64,000 nucleotides of DNA from Pseudomonas fildesensis (GTDB taxonomy: Bacteria; Pseudomonadota; Gammaproteobacteria; Pseudomonadales; Pseudomonadaceae), in the NCBI RefSeq assembly GCF_001050345.1, contig NZ_LFMW01000012.1, forward strand, positions 372,001 through 436,000. The letters run 5' to 3'. Below, one piece after another: positions 17,855-27,133 of this stretch. The notes under the pieces were generated by a model. That model saw only the letters and a list, made by a program, of their open reading frames with translations, did not search any database and was not told the DNA's origin. The position numbers and the translations under genes are program-made. Numbering within the stretch: the stretch's first letter is position 1; each line of letters starts with the position of its first letter.

Positions 17855-17869
17855 TGTAGTAAAACTACA
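17855..17869. promoter_or_regulatory. aceE operator 2 (TGTAGT-N3-ACTACA)
   Basis: TGTAGTAAAACTACA is a perfect palindrome with 6-base arms and a 3-base centre. It is downstream of the putative aceE -10 and about 110 bases before the aceE ATG. The 52-base spacing to operator 1 is close to five helical turns, so two dimers would face the same side of the DNA. Confidence 0.7.
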
Positions 17870-17979
17870 GGACGCCGAAGCAACCTTCGGCCATCCAAGA
17901 ATTTATGTCGTCTGCCCACAAGGCCAGTCGCAAACTTCAGGCAACCGATTCTGGTAGCCTTTCCGCCCTGGAGCAAGCC

Positions 17980-20625
17980 ATGCAAGACCTCGATCCCGTC
18001 GAAACCCAGGAATGGCTGGACGCCCTGGAATCGGTTCTCGACAAAGAAGGCGAAGACCGTGCTCACTACCTGATGACCCGTATGGGCGAACTCGCGACCC
18101 GCAGCGGCTCGCAACTGCCCTACGCCATCACTACGCCGTACCGCAACACCATCCCCGTTACCCACGAAGCACGCATGCCTGGCGACCTGTTCATGGAACG
18201 CCGCATTCGCTCGCTGGTACGTTGGAACGCCATGGCGATGGTAATGCGCACGAACTTGAAAGATTCTGACCTGGGCGGTCACATCTCCAGCTTCGCTTCC
18301 AGCGCAACCCTGTATGACATCGGCTTCAACTACTTCTTCCAGGCCCCGACCGAAGAACACGGCGGCGACCTGATCTACTTCCAGGGCCACACCTCGCCAG
18401 GCGTCTACGCCCGTGCGTTCATGGAAGGTCGCATCACCGAAGACCAGATGAACAACTTCCGCCAGGAAGTCGACGGTGGCGGCCTCTCGTCCTACCCGCA
18501 CCCTTGGCTGATGCCTGATTTCTGGCAGTTCCCGACTGTATCCATGGGTCTGGGCCCGATCCAGGCGATCTACCAGGCACGCTTCATGAAGTACCTGGAA
18601 GCCCGTGGCTTCATTCCGGAAGGCAAGCAAAAAGTCTGGTGTTTCCTGGGTGACGGCGAGTGTGACGAGCCGGAATCCCTGGGCGCCATCTCCCTGGCCG
18701 GCCGCGAGAAGCTCGACAACCTGATCTTCGTCATCAACTGCAACCTGCAGCGCCTCGACGGCCCGGTTCGCGGCAACGGCAAGATCATCCAGGAACTCGA
18801 AGGCGTGTTCCGCGGCGCCCAGTGGAACGTGACCAAAGTCATTTGGGGCCGTTTCTGGGACCCACTGCTGGCCAAGGACGTCGACGGTATCCTGCAACGT
18901 CGCATGGACGCAGTCATCGACGGCGAGTACCAGAACTACAAGGCCAAAGACGGCGCGTTCGTACGTGAACACTTCTTCAACACGCCTGAACTCAAGGCAA
19001 TGGTTGCAGACCTGTCCGACGACGAGATCTGGAAACTCAACCGTGGCGGCCACGACCCGTACAAGGTCTACGCGGCGTACCACGAAGCGGTCAACCACAA
19101 AGAACAACCGACCGTCATCCTGGCCAAGACCATTAAAGGTTATGGCACTGGTGCCGGCGAAGCGAAAAACACTGCGCACAACACCAAGAAAGTCGATGTC
19201 GACAGCCTGAAGTTGTTCCGCGACCGCTTCGACATTCCAGTGAAAGACGAAGAACTGGAAAACCTGCCGTTCTTCAAGCCGGAGCCAAACAGCGCCGAAG
19301 CCCGCTACCTCAGCGAGCGTCGCACTGCACTCGGCGGTTTCGTGCCACAGCGCCGTGCCAAGAGCTTCGACATCCCGACGCCACCACTGGATACCCTCAA
19401 GGCTATCCTGGACGGCTCGGGCGACCGTGAAATCTCCACCACCATGGCCTTCGTGCGGATCCTCGCTCAGTTGGTCAAGGACAAGGAAATCGGCTCGCGT
19501 ATCGTCCCGATCATCCCGGACGAAGCCCGTACCTTCGGTATGGAAGGCATGTTCCGTCAGTTGGGCATCTACTCCTCCGTCGGCCAGCTCTACGAGCCAG
19601 TCGATAAAGACCAGGTGATGTTCTACAAGGAAGACAAGAAGGGCCAGATCCTCGAAGAAGGCATCAACGAAGCAGGCGCCATGAGCTCCTTCATCGCTGC
19701 CGGTACTTCGTACTCCAGCCACAACCAGCCGATGCTGCCGTTCTACATCTTCTACTCGATGTTCGGTTTCCAGCGTATCGGCGACCTGGCTTGGGCAGCA
19801 GGCGACAGCCGTACCCGTGGCTTCCTGATCGGCGGCACCGCTGGCCGGACCACGCTGAACGGCGAAGGCTTGCAACACGAAGACGGTCACAGCCACATCC
19901 TGGCTGCCACCATCCCGAACTGCCGCACCTTTGATCCAACCTACGGCTACGAGCTGGCGGTGATCATCCAGGACGGCATGAAGAAGATGACCGAACAGCA
20001 GCAGGACGTTTTCTACTACATCACCGTGATGAACGAGTCCTACCAGCAGCCAGCCATGCCGGCCGGTGTCGAGGAAGGCATCATCAAGGGCATGTACCTG
20101 CTCGAAGAAGACACCAAGGAAGCGGCGCACCACGTGCAACTGATGGGCTCCGGTACCATCCTGCGTGAAGTGCGTGAAGCGGCGAAGATCCTGCGTGACG
20201 AGTTCAACGTCGGCGCTGACGTATGGAGCGTGACCAGCTTCAACGAACTGCGTCGCGACGGCCTGGCCGTAGAGCGCAACAACCGCCTGCACCCAGGCCA
20301 GAAGCCTGCACTGAGCTACGTCGAAGAGTGCCTGGCTGGCCGTAAAGGTCCGGTTATCGCCTCCACCGACTACATGAAGCTGTTTGCTGAACAAATTCGC
20401 CAGTGGGTCCCGTCCAAGGAATTCAAAGTCTTGGGCACCGACGGTTTCGGCCGCAGTGACAGCCGCAAGAAGCTGCGTCACTTCTTCGAAGTCGACCGTC
20501 ACTTCGTGGTGTTGGCAGCCCTGGAAGCCTTGGCTGACCGTGGTGAGATCGAACCTAAGGTGGTGGCTGACGCTATCGTCAAGTTCGGGATCAACCCGGA
20601 AAAACGCAACCCACTGGACTGCTGA
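17980..20625 (+). CDS. aceE: Pyruvate dehydrogenase E1 component AceE
   Basis: An 881-residue homodimeric-type E1 of the pyruvate dehydrogenase complex; it decarboxylates pyruvate with thiamine diphosphate and passes acetyl to the AceF lipoyl groups. The TPP/Mg motif is visible (FLGDGECDEPESLG followed by NLIFVINCNLQRLDGP), as are the early histidine region (PTEEHGGDLIYFQGHTSPG) and the C-terminal transketolase-like domain. The start is the ATG at 17980 (MQDLDPVETQEW), the usual start in pseudomonads, with GGAG six bases ahead; a longer frame from 17905 has no family support. aceF begins 11 bases after the stop. Confidence 0.96.
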   Translation: MQDLDPVETQEWLDALESVLDKEGEDRAHYLMTRMGELATRSGSQLPYAITTPYRNTIPVTHEARMPGDLFMERRIRSLVRWNAMAMVMRTNLKDSDLGGHISSFASSATLYDIGFNYFFQAPTEEHGGDLIYFQGHTSPGVYARAFMEGRITEDQMNNFRQEVDGGGLSSYPHPWLMPDFWQFPTVSMGLGPIQAIYQARFMKYLEARGFIPEGKQKVWCFLGDGECDEPESLGAISLAGREKLDNLIFVINCNLQRLDGPVRGNGKIIQELEGVFRGAQWNVTKVIWGRFWDPLLAKDVDGILQRRMDAVIDGEYQNYKAKDGAFVREHFFNTPELKAMVADLSDDEIWKLNRGGHDPYKVYAAYHEAVNHKEQPTVILAKTIKGYGTGAGEAKNTAHNTKKVDVDSLKLFRDRFDIPVKDEELENLPFFKPEPNSAEARYLSERRTALGGFVPQRRAKSFDIPTPPLDTLKAILDGSGDREISTTMAFVRILAQLVKDKEIGSRIVPIIPDEARTFGMEGMFRQLGIYSSVGQLYEPVDKDQVMFYKEDKKGQILEEGINEAGAMSSFIAAGTSYSSHNQPMLPFYIFYSMFGFQRIGDLAWAAGDSRTRGFLIGGTAGRTTLNGEGLQHEDGHSHILAATIPNCRTFDPTYGYELAVIIQDGMKKMTEQQQDVFYYITVMNESYQQPAMPAGVEEGIIKGMYLLEEDTKEAAHHVQLMGSGTILREVREAAKILRDEFNVGADVWSVTSFNELRRDGLAVERNNRLHPGQKPALSYVEECLAGRKGPVIASTDYMKLFAEQIRQWVPSKEFKVLGTDGFGRSDSRKKLRHFFEVDRHFVVLAALEALADRGEIEPKVVADAIVKFGINPEKRNPLDC

Positions 20626-20636
20626 GGAGACTTTTT

Positions 20637-22292
20637 GTGAGCGAACTCATTCGCGTACCTGACATCGGCAGCGGTGAAGGTGAAGTAATCGAGCTGTTTG
20701 TGAAGGTCGGCGACAAAGTCGAAGCCGACCAGAGCATCCTGACCCTGGAATCGGACAAGGCGAGCATGGAAATCCCTGCTCCCAAGGCCGGCGTGGTCAA
20801 AAGCCTGAAAGTGAAGCTGGGCGACCGCCTGAAAGAAGGCGACGAACTGCTGGAACTGGAAATCGAGGGTGCCGCTGATGCGGCCCCTGCGCCAGCCGCT
20901 CCTGCTGCTGCCGCTGAAAAGCCTGCCGCTGCTGCCGAGGCCCCAGCGGCCCCGGCAGCTGCACCTGCACCTGCACCTGCTGCTGCTGCTGCCGCTACCG
21001 TCCAGGACATTCATGTTCCGGACATCGGTTCGTCGGGCAAGGCCAAGATCATCGAGCTGCTGGTCAAGGTCGGCGATACCGTCGAAGCCGACCAGTCGCT
21101 GATCACCCTGGAGTCCGACAAGGCCTCCATGGAAATCCCGTCGCCGGCTGCCGGCGTCGTGGAAAGCATTGCGGTCAAGCTGGAAGACGAAGTCGGCACC
21201 GGTGACTTCATCCTTAAGCTGAAAGTACAAGGCGCTGCACCTGCTGCTGCTCCAGCACCGGCCGCCGCTCCAGCTGCCAAGGCTGAGGCCGCACCTGCTG
21301 CTGCCGCTCCTGCACCGGCGGCCAAAGCCGAGGCCGCACCGGCCCCTGCTGCTGCCGTACCTGCGCCAAGCGGTGCCAAGGTTCACGCCGGCCCAGCCGT
21401 GCGTCAGTTGGCCCGTGAATTCGGCGTCGAGCTGAACGCCGTATCGGCCACCGGCCCTCACGGCCGCGTGCTGAAGGAAGACGTTCAGGTTTACGTCAAA
21501 TCCATGATGCAGAAAGCCAAGGAAGCCCCAGCTGCAGGCGCTGCTACCGGTGGTTCCGGCATTCCGCCGATCCCGGTCGTGGACTTCAGCCGCTTCGGCG
21601 AGACCGAAGAAGTGCCGATGACTCGCCTGATGCAAATCGGCGCGTCGAGCCTGCACCGCAGCTGGCTGAACATTCCGCACGTGACTCAGTTCGACCAGGC
21701 CGACATCACCGACCTGGAAGCTTTCCGCGTAGCGCAGAAAGCCGTGGCCGAGAAGGCTGGCGTCAAGCTGACCGTATTGCCACTGCTGCTCAAGGCCTGC
21801 GCGCACTTGCTCAAGGAGCTGCCGGACTTCAACAGTTCGCTGGCGCCAAGCGGCAAGGCGATCATTCGCAAGAAGTACGTGAACATCGGCTTTGCGGTTG
21901 ATACTCCAGACGGCCTGCTGGTACCGGTCATCAAGAACGTCGACCAGAAGAGCCTGCTGCAACTGGCTGCCGAAGCTGCTGCGCTGGCTGCCAAGGCCCG
22001 TGACAAGAAGCTGACCGCAGACGACATGCAAGGCGCCTGCTTCACTATCTCCAGCCTCGGTCACATTGGCGGCACTGGCTTCACGCCAATCGTCAACGCG
22101 CCGGAAGTGGCGATCCTGGGTGTCTCCAAGGCCACTATCCAGCCTGTGTGGGACGGTAAAGCGTTCCAGCCAAAGCTGATGCTGCCACTGTCGTTGTCCT
22201 ACGATCACCGTGTGATCAACGGCGCCGCTGCTGCACGCTTCACACAGCGCCTGAGCCAACTGCTGAACGACATCCGTACCATCTTGCTGTAA
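20637..22292 (+). CDS. aceF: Pyruvate dehydrogenase E2, dihydrolipoamide acetyltransferase AceF
   Basis: A 551-residue E2 core protein that transfers acetyl from lipoyl-lysine to CoA. It has two lipoyl domains, each with the ESDKASMEIP lysine motif (about residues 30-50 and 150-170), joined by long Ala/Pro-rich flexible linkers; a subunit-binding domain (about residues 245-285, PAVRQLAREFGVEL); and the acetyltransferase domain ending in SYDHRVINGAAAARF, with the catalytic histidine and aspartate-like H-x3-N-G variant. The GTG start at 20637 follows GAGGAGA. It is co-transcribed with aceE. The linkers are GC-rich and repetitive, so small length differences between strains are expected. Confidence 0.96.
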   Translation: MSELIRVPDIGSGEGEVIELFVKVGDKVEADQSILTLESDKASMEIPAPKAGVVKSLKVKLGDRLKEGDELLELEIEGAADAAPAPAAPAAAAEKPAAAAEAPAAPAAAPAPAPAAAAAATVQDIHVPDIGSSGKAKIIELLVKVGDTVEADQSLITLESDKASMEIPSPAAGVVESIAVKLEDEVGTGDFILKLKVQGAAPAAAPAPAAAPAAKAEAAPAAAAPAPAAKAEAAPAPAAAVPAPSGAKVHAGPAVRQLAREFGVELNAVSATGPHGRVLKEDVQVYVKSMMQKAKEAPAAGAATGGSGIPPIPVVDFSRFGETEEVPMTRLMQIGASSLHRSWLNIPHVTQFDQADITDLEAFRVAQKAVAEKAGVKLTVLPLLLKACAHLLKELPDFNSSLAPSGKAIIRKKYVNIGFAVDTPDGLLVPVIKNVDQKSLLQLAAEAAALAAKARDKKLTADDMQGACFTISSLGHIGGTGFTPIVNAPEVAILGVSKATIQPVWDGKAFQPKLMLPLSLSYDHRVINGAAAARFTQRLSQLLNDIRTILL

Positions 22293-22299
22293 GCCTTAA

Positions 22300-22328
22300 C
22301 AGGCCTCCCTCTCATCGGGGAGGCCTGG
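22300..22328 (+). terminator. Hairpin after aceF
   Basis: CAGGCCTCC (22300-22308) pairs with GGAGGCCTG (22319-22327). It begins 8 bases after the aceF stop and lacks a T-run. It probably stabilises or helps terminate the aceEF message together with the terminator at 22365. Confidence 0.55.
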
Positions 22329-22364
22329 TTGAAAAGATTTCCGAGCGCCACGCTCGTACCTCAA

Positions 22365-22390
22365 CCCCGCCACTTGGCGGGGCTTTTTTT
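22365..22390 (+). terminator. Rho-independent terminator of aceEF
   Basis: CCCCGCC (22365-22371), loop ACTT, GGCGGGG (22376-22382), then C and seven T. This is a classic intrinsic terminator on the plus strand. Confidence 0.9.
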
Positions 22391-22473
22391 GCCTGCCATT
22401 TGGACAAGAACTTGGACAACAAGAACAGGCTTGTACACCTTCCATCACCCCGATTGCAGAAATCACCCACGCA

Positions 22474-22481
22474 GCCGATAA
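22474..22481 (+). promoter_or_regulatory. Possible sigma-28 (FliA) -10 element before dipA
   Basis: GCCGATAA matches the FliA -10 consensus in all eight bases, 130 bases before the dipA ATG. The expected -35 position (22455-22462, TGCAGAAA) fits poorly. It is listed as a weak candidate only. Confidence 0.3.
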
Positions 22482-22610
22482 CACACATATAGCACTTAGC
22501 CTTCATCCTCTCTTGTCAGCCTGTGCTGCATGATGCAACCTTGCCGCAGGCAACAGCAAAGAGGGCGTGAGCCCGGCGCCGAGTGCGTTTTTTCAAGTGA
22601 GCTTCCCCCC

Positions 22611-25304
22611 ATGAAAAGCCAACCCGATGTCGCCCGTATGGCGGCCGAGGTAGTGACGCAATTACCGGTGCCTTCGCGCCTCGGTATGCTGCGTTTCGAG
22701 CGGCTAAATGAGGCAAGCTGGGCCCTGCTGTACCTCGACCCCAATTGCGAGCGCCAATTCGGCCTGCCGGCAGTTGAGCTGTGCGCCCTGATCGGTTCGC
22801 CCTACGCCAGCCTGATGGAGCCGCAGGCGCGCTATCAACTGCATGACGCTATCCAGCAACAAATGACCCAGAGCCCCCACTACCTGGTGCGCTACACCCT
22901 GCACACCAACGACGGCCCCCTGAGCCTGCTGGAAATGGGCGAAGCCTATAAGCAGCACAATCGACACCTGCTGCGCGGCTACCTGATGGTGGTCGACGGC
23001 CTGTTCGACGAAGCGCCCTCCACTGCCCCAACGGCAGACCTGGAAAGCCAGAACAGCCGTCTGCAGATTGCGCTGGAACTCAACCAGCGCGCGCAACAGG
23101 AACAGTTGCAGCACCTGGAGCGGGTGCGTGCTCAGCAAGAGCTGATCCTGCTGCTGGCCCGCCAGCGCTACACCACGAATAACTCGTTGCAGGAAGCGGC
23201 TGAGCTAATCACCCGCAGCGCCTGCGATATCTACCAGATCGATTGCGCCAGCCTCTGGAACCTCGAAGGCCAGCGCCTGGTACCGATCTCGGCGTACCAC
23301 CGCGCCGATCAGCAGCACCATTTGCCCGAGCCGATTGATGCCAGCGGCTTTCCGGATTACCTGGAAGCCCTGCAGACCAGCCGGGCCATCGACGCCACCC
23401 ACGCGATGCGCGACCCGCGCACCCGGGAAATGGCCGAGGCTCTGCGAGCCAAGGACGTCTACGCCATGCTCGACGCGAGCATCCGTGTCGACGGCCAGGT
23501 GGTCGGCGTGTTGTGCCTGGAACAGAGCGGCAGCCCGCGCGCCTGGCAGTCCGACGAGATCGCCTTTGCCGGCGAGCTGGCGGACCAGTTCGCCCAGGTC
23601 ATCAACAATCACAACCGCCGCACTGCCACCAGCGCCCTGCACCTGTTCCAGCGCGCGGTGGAGCAAAGCGCCAACGCCTTTCTGCTGGTCAATTGCGACG
23701 GCGTGGTGGAGTACGTCAACCCCAGCTTTACCGCGATCACCCAGTACAGCACCGAAGAAGTCCACGGCCACCGCCTGGCGCAATTGCCAGCGCTGGAGAA
23801 CCTCAGCGAGTTGCTGTTCGACGCTCCGTCGAGCCTGGCCAAGAGCAACAGCTGGCAGGGCGAGTTCAAGAGCCGTCGCAAAAACCTGGAACCCTACTGG
23901 GGCCAGTTGTCGATCTCCAAGGTATACGGCGATAACCGTGAGCTAACCCACTACATTGGCATCTACGAAGACATCACCCAGACCAAGCTGGCCCAGCAGC
24001 GCATCGAGCGCCTGGCCTACACCGACAACCTGACCAACCTGGGCAACCGTCCGGCGTTTATCCGCAACCTCGATGAACGCTTCGCCCGCGACAGCGACAG
24101 CCCGATCAGCCTGCTGCTGGTGGACATCGACAACTTCAAGCGGATCAACGACAGCCTCGGCCACCAGACCGGCGACAAGCTGCTGATCAGCCTGGCCCGC
24201 CGCCTGCGCAACAGCCTCAGTACCAGCGGCAGCCTGGCGCGCTTTGCCAGCAACGAATTTGCAGTGCTGCTCGACGACACCGACCTGGAAACCGGCCAGC
24301 AGGTCGCCAGCCAGTTGCTGGCGACGCTCGACAAGCCGATGTTCGTCGACAACCAACTGATCAGCGTCACCGGCTCCGTAGGCCTGGCCTGTGCGCCGCT
24401 GCACGGGCGCGACCCGCAAACCCTGATGCGTAACGCCGGCTTGGCCCTGCACAAGGCCAAGGCTAACGGCAAACACCAGGTGCAAGTGTTTACCGAAGCA
24501 CTCAACGCCGAAGCCAGTTACAAGCTGTTCGTGGAAAACAACCTGCGCCGCGCCCTGACCCAGAACGAGCTGGACGTGTTCTACCAGCCCAAGCTGTGCC
24601 TGCGTAGCGGCCGCTTGCTGGGCATGGAAGCGCTGCTGCGCTGGAACCACCCGGAAAAGGGCATGATCCGCCCCGACCAGTTCATCAGCGTGGCCGAAGA
24701 GACCGGGCTGATCATCCCGATCGGTAAATGGATCGCCCGCCAGGCCTGCCGCATGAGCAAACGCCTGAGTGCCGGCGGCCTGGGCGATTTGCAGGTGGCG
24801 ATCAACTTGTCGCCCAAACAGTTCTCCGACCCGGACCTGGTGGCTTCGATTGCCGCCATCCTCAAGGAAGAAGAGCTGCCGGCCCACCTGCTGGAGCTGG
24901 AGCTGACCGAAGGCCTGCTGCTGGAAGCCACCGAGGACACACGCCTGCAACTGGACCAGTTGAAAAGCTTCGGCCTGACCCTGGCCATGGACGACTTCGG
25001 CACCGGTTATTCGTCGCTGAGCTACTTGAAAAAATTCCCCATCGACATCATTAAGATCGATCGCAGCTTTATCCACGAAATCCCGGACAACCAGGACGAC
25101 ATGGAAATCACCTCGGCGGTGATCGCCATGGCCCACAACCTCAAGCTCAAGGTCGTGGCCGAAGGCATTGAAACTACCGAGCAGTTGGCGTTCCTGCGCA
25201 GGCATCGCTGCGACGTCGGCCAGGGCTACCTGTTCGACCGGCCGATCCCCGGTTCAGAGCTGCTTACGATGCTTAAACGCTATCCTCGCGGGCCAATCGC
25301 CTGA
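22611..25304 (+). CDS. dipA: c-di-GMP phosphodiesterase DipA-like (PAS-GAF-PAS-GGDEF-EAL)
   Basis: An 897-residue soluble signalling protein. In order: an N-terminal PAS-like region (about 10-120), a coiled-coil linker with many Q/E/L (about 130-170), a GAF domain (about 170-335), a PAS domain (about 340-455), GGDEF (about 465-635) and EAL (about 645-895). The GGDEF site is degenerate (LARFASNEFAVLL), so cyclase activity is unlikely. The EAL domain keeps the MEALLRW motif, MDDFGTGYSSL and VAEGIET, expected for an active phosphodiesterase. The position after aceF and before msrA matches P. aeruginosa PA5017 (DipA), needed for biofilm dispersion. The start at 22611 was chosen because the 27 preceding residues look unlike protein and GTGAGC is only a weak ribosome site. 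Confidence 0.9.
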   Translation: MKSQPDVARMAAEVVTQLPVPSRLGMLRFERLNEASWALLYLDPNCERQFGLPAVELCALIGSPYASLMEPQARYQLHDAIQQQMTQSPHYLVRYTLHTNDGPLSLLEMGEAYKQHNRHLLRGYLMVVDGLFDEAPSTAPTADLESQNSRLQIALELNQRAQQEQLQHLERVRAQQELILLLARQRYTTNNSLQEAAELITRSACDIYQIDCASLWNLEGQRLVPISAYHRADQQHHLPEPIDASGFPDYLEALQTSRAIDATHAMRDPRTREMAEALRAKDVYAMLDASIRVDGQVVGVLCLEQSGSPRAWQSDEIAFAGELADQFAQVINNHNRRTATSALHLFQRAVEQSANAFLLVNCDGVVEYVNPSFTAITQYSTEEVHGHRLAQLPALENLSELLFDAPSSLAKSNSWQGEFKSRRKNLEPYWGQLSISKVYGDNRELTHYIGIYEDITQTKLAQQRIERLAYTDNLTNLGNRPAFIRNLDERFARDSDSPISLLLVDIDNFKRINDSLGHQTGDKLLISLARRLRNSLSTSGSLARFASNEFAVLLDDTDLETGQQVASQLLATLDKPMFVDNQLISVTGSVGLACAPLHGRDPQTLMRNAGLALHKAKANGKHQVQVFTEALNAEASYKLFVENNLRRALTQNELDVFYQPKLCLRSGRLLGMEALLRWNHPEKGMIRPDQFISVAEETGLIIPIGKWIARQACRMSKRLSAGGLGDLQVAINLSPKQFSDPDLVASIAAILKEEELPAHLLELELTEGLLLEATEDTRLQLDQLKSFGLTLAMDDFGTGYSSLSYLKKFPIDIIKIDRSFIHEIPDNQDDMEITSAVIAMAHNLKLKVVAEGIETTEQLAFLRRHRCDVGQGYLFDRPIPGSELLTMLKRYPRGPIA

Positions 25305-25377
25305 CAGCGCTGTAACACTCGGGCACACTGGCTGTCTGACTCTTTACTGTTAATTCAACCTTACGAGAGGACTGATC

Positions 25378-26025
25378 ATGGTCTTGCGCTCGGAAATCCT
25401 GGTGAACAAAAACGTGCTTCCTACTGCAGAACAAGCTTTGCCTGGCCGTGAAACACCGATGAGCCTGCCAGAGACGCACTTCGTCAACGGCAACCCACTG
25501 CTGGGGCCGTTCGTCGACGACGTCGGCTTCGCGATCTTCGGCCTGGGTTGTTTCTGGGGTGCAGAGCGCAAGTTCTGGCAGCGCGACGGCGTAGTCAGCA
25601 CCGTGGTCGGCTACGCCGGCGGCTACACGCCGAACCCGACCTATGAAGAAGTCTGCTCGGGCCTGACCGGCCACAGCGAAGTGGTGCTGGTGGTGTATGA
25701 CCAGGACAAGGTCAAATACGAAGACCTGTTGAAGATGTTCTGGGAACTGCACAACCCGACCCAGGGCATGCGCCAGGGCAACGACATCGGCAGCCAGTAC
25801 CGTTCGGTGATCTATGCCACTACGCCTGAGCAATTGGCGGCGGCGCAGGCCAGTGCCGAGGCGTATCAGGGAGAATTGACCAAGGCCGGTGTGGGCACTA
25901 TCACCACGGAAATCGAAGAAGCACCGACGGTGTTCTTCGCCGAGGCGTATCACCAGCAGTACCTGGCGAAAAATCCGCAGGGCTATTGCGGGATTGGCGG
26001 CACGGGCGTGACATGTCCGATCTGA
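25378..26025 (+). CDS. msrA: Peptide methionine sulfoxide reductase MsrA
   Basis: A 215-residue repair enzyme that reduces methionine-S-sulfoxide in proteins using thioredoxin. The catalytic motif GLGCFWGAE places the nucleophilic cysteine at residue 58. The C-terminal GYCGIGGTGVTCPI provides two resolving cysteines, as in E. coli MsrA. The N-terminal 45-residue extension is typical of the longer gammaproteobacterial form. The start ATG has GAGAGGA just ahead. It follows dipA by 73 bases on the same strand. Confidence 0.95.
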   Translation: MVLRSEILVNKNVLPTAEQALPGRETPMSLPETHFVNGNPLLGPFVDDVGFAIFGLGCFWGAERKFWQRDGVVSTVVGYAGGYTPNPTYEEVCSGLTGHSEVVLVVYDQDKVKYEDLLKMFWELHNPTQGMRQGNDIGSQYRSVIYATTPEQLAAAQASAEAYQGELTKAGVGTITTEIEEAPTVFFAEAYHQQYLAKNPQGYCGIGGTGVTCPI

Positions 26026-26032
26026 AGATCGG

Positions 26033-26117
26033 AGCTGCAAGTATCAAGCTGCAAGTATCAAGCTGCAAGCTACAAGTAAAAGCTGGAATAACCTCTTGTG
26101 GCTTGAAGCTTGAAGCT
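26033..26117. repeat. Short tandem and inverted repeats of AAGCTGCAAG type
   Basis: After msrA the unit GTATCAAGCTGCAA occurs twice in tandem (from 26041), preceded by a partial copy and followed by GCTACAAG. Further on, CTTGAAGCTTGAAGCTG forms a related repeat that can pair with the earlier AGCTGCAAG units. It fills the gap between the convergent msrA and rlmJ genes, so it may serve as a terminator for both. Confidence 0.6.
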
Positions 26118-26122
26118 GAAAA

Positions 26123-26959
26123 CTACTCAGCTATGAGCCAATCCATCTGCCACCCGCCCTGGGTCTGGCCAAGCTTCTTGGACAGCCAGGGCAGCAGCTC
26201 GCGCAACTCCTCTTCCAGACCCCACGGCGGGTTGGCGATCGCCAGGCCCGAGCCGGTCAGGGTGTTGGGCGTGTCCAGCGGATGCACCAGCAACTCCACG
26301 CGCAGCAGCTTCGGCGCACCGGTGCCGGCCAGGTCCTGGTAGAAGCGGCGCAACATGCGCTGGTCTTTCACCGGGTACCAGATGGCCGCGACCGTCTGGC
26401 GCATGCGGCTCACGGCCTCCTTGAGGGACGCCGCGCAGCGCTGCATTTCGTCGAGCTGTTCAAACGGCGGGTCAATCAGCATCAGCGCACGTTTTTCCGG
26501 CACCGGCAGCAAGGCGCGCGGCACATGCCAGCCTTCGCCCAAGTGCACCTTGACCCGGCGATCTCCCTTCATGTTGTCCTTGAGCAGCACGCCGTCTTCC
26601 GGGTGCTTTTCATTGAGCAGCACACGGTCCTGGGGCCGCGTCAGGCGTCGCGCCAGCTCTGGCGAGCCGGGGTAGTAGCGCAACTGGCCGTCCGGGTTCA
26701 TCTCGTGCAATACGCGCATGTAGTCGGCGGTCAGCGGCGGCAGGTCGCTTTCGCCCCACAGGCGGGCGATACCTTCCAGGTATTCACCGGTGCGGTTGGC
26801 CTGGTCGCCCTGCAGGTCGTACAGACCGATCCCCGCGTGGGTGTCGAGGTACGCGAACGGCTGTTCCTTGCGCGACATCAGGGCGATGAGGCGGGTCAAG
26901 GTCAGGTGTTTGAAGACATCGGCGTGGTTGCCGGCGTGAAAGGCGTGACGATAATTCAT
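26123..26959 (-). CDS. rlmJ: 23S rRNA (adenine-2030-N6)-methyltransferase RlmJ
   Basis: A 278-residue SAM-dependent methyltransferase starting MNYRHAFHAGNHADVFKHL, the hallmark N-terminus of RlmJ (formerly YhiR). It methylates A2030 of 23S rRNA. The catalytic LIDPPFEQLDEM (a D-P-P-F motif) lies near residue 165, and YLDTHAGIGLY near residue 38 contributes to SAM binding. The length is as usual. It is monocistronic and converges with msrA. Confidence 0.95.
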   Translation of the reverse strand: MNYRHAFHAGNHADVFKHLTLTRLIALMSRKEQPFAYLDTHAGIGLYDLQGDQANRTGEYLEGIARLWGESDLPPLTADYMRVLHEMNPDGQLRYYPGSPELARRLTRPQDRVLLNEKHPEDGVLLKDNMKGDRRVKVHLGEGWHVPRALLPVPEKRALMLIDPPFEQLDEMQRCAASLKEAVSRMRQTVAAIWYPVKDQRMLRRFYQDLAGTGAPKLLRVELLVHPLDTPNTLTGSGLAIANPPWGLEEELRELLPWLSKKLGQTQGGWQMDWLIAE

Positions 26960-27133
26960 GGTTGCTCCTGCGCAGGGGGCGAAGTTTACCTTTTACGCGG
27001 GCAAAGGTGCAGGGCCGCATGCCGGGCGGTGCTTATGTCGCAAAGGCAGGAAGGCCGGTGAAAAAAATCTAAACGCCCGCGCCGGGGCGGATTTATTGTG
27101 GCCGTCCACTATCCAGGGAGGTCAATAACCATC

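Noticed and set aside
17794..20502. 900-residue minus-strand frame opposite aceE
   Set aside because: Sequence is typical antisense composition (V/F/H/Q-rich); aceE on the plus strand is unmistakable.
26033..26117. Possible CRISPR from short direct repeats
   Set aside because: The repeats are 14 bases in tandem with no spacers; it is a simple intergenic repeat.
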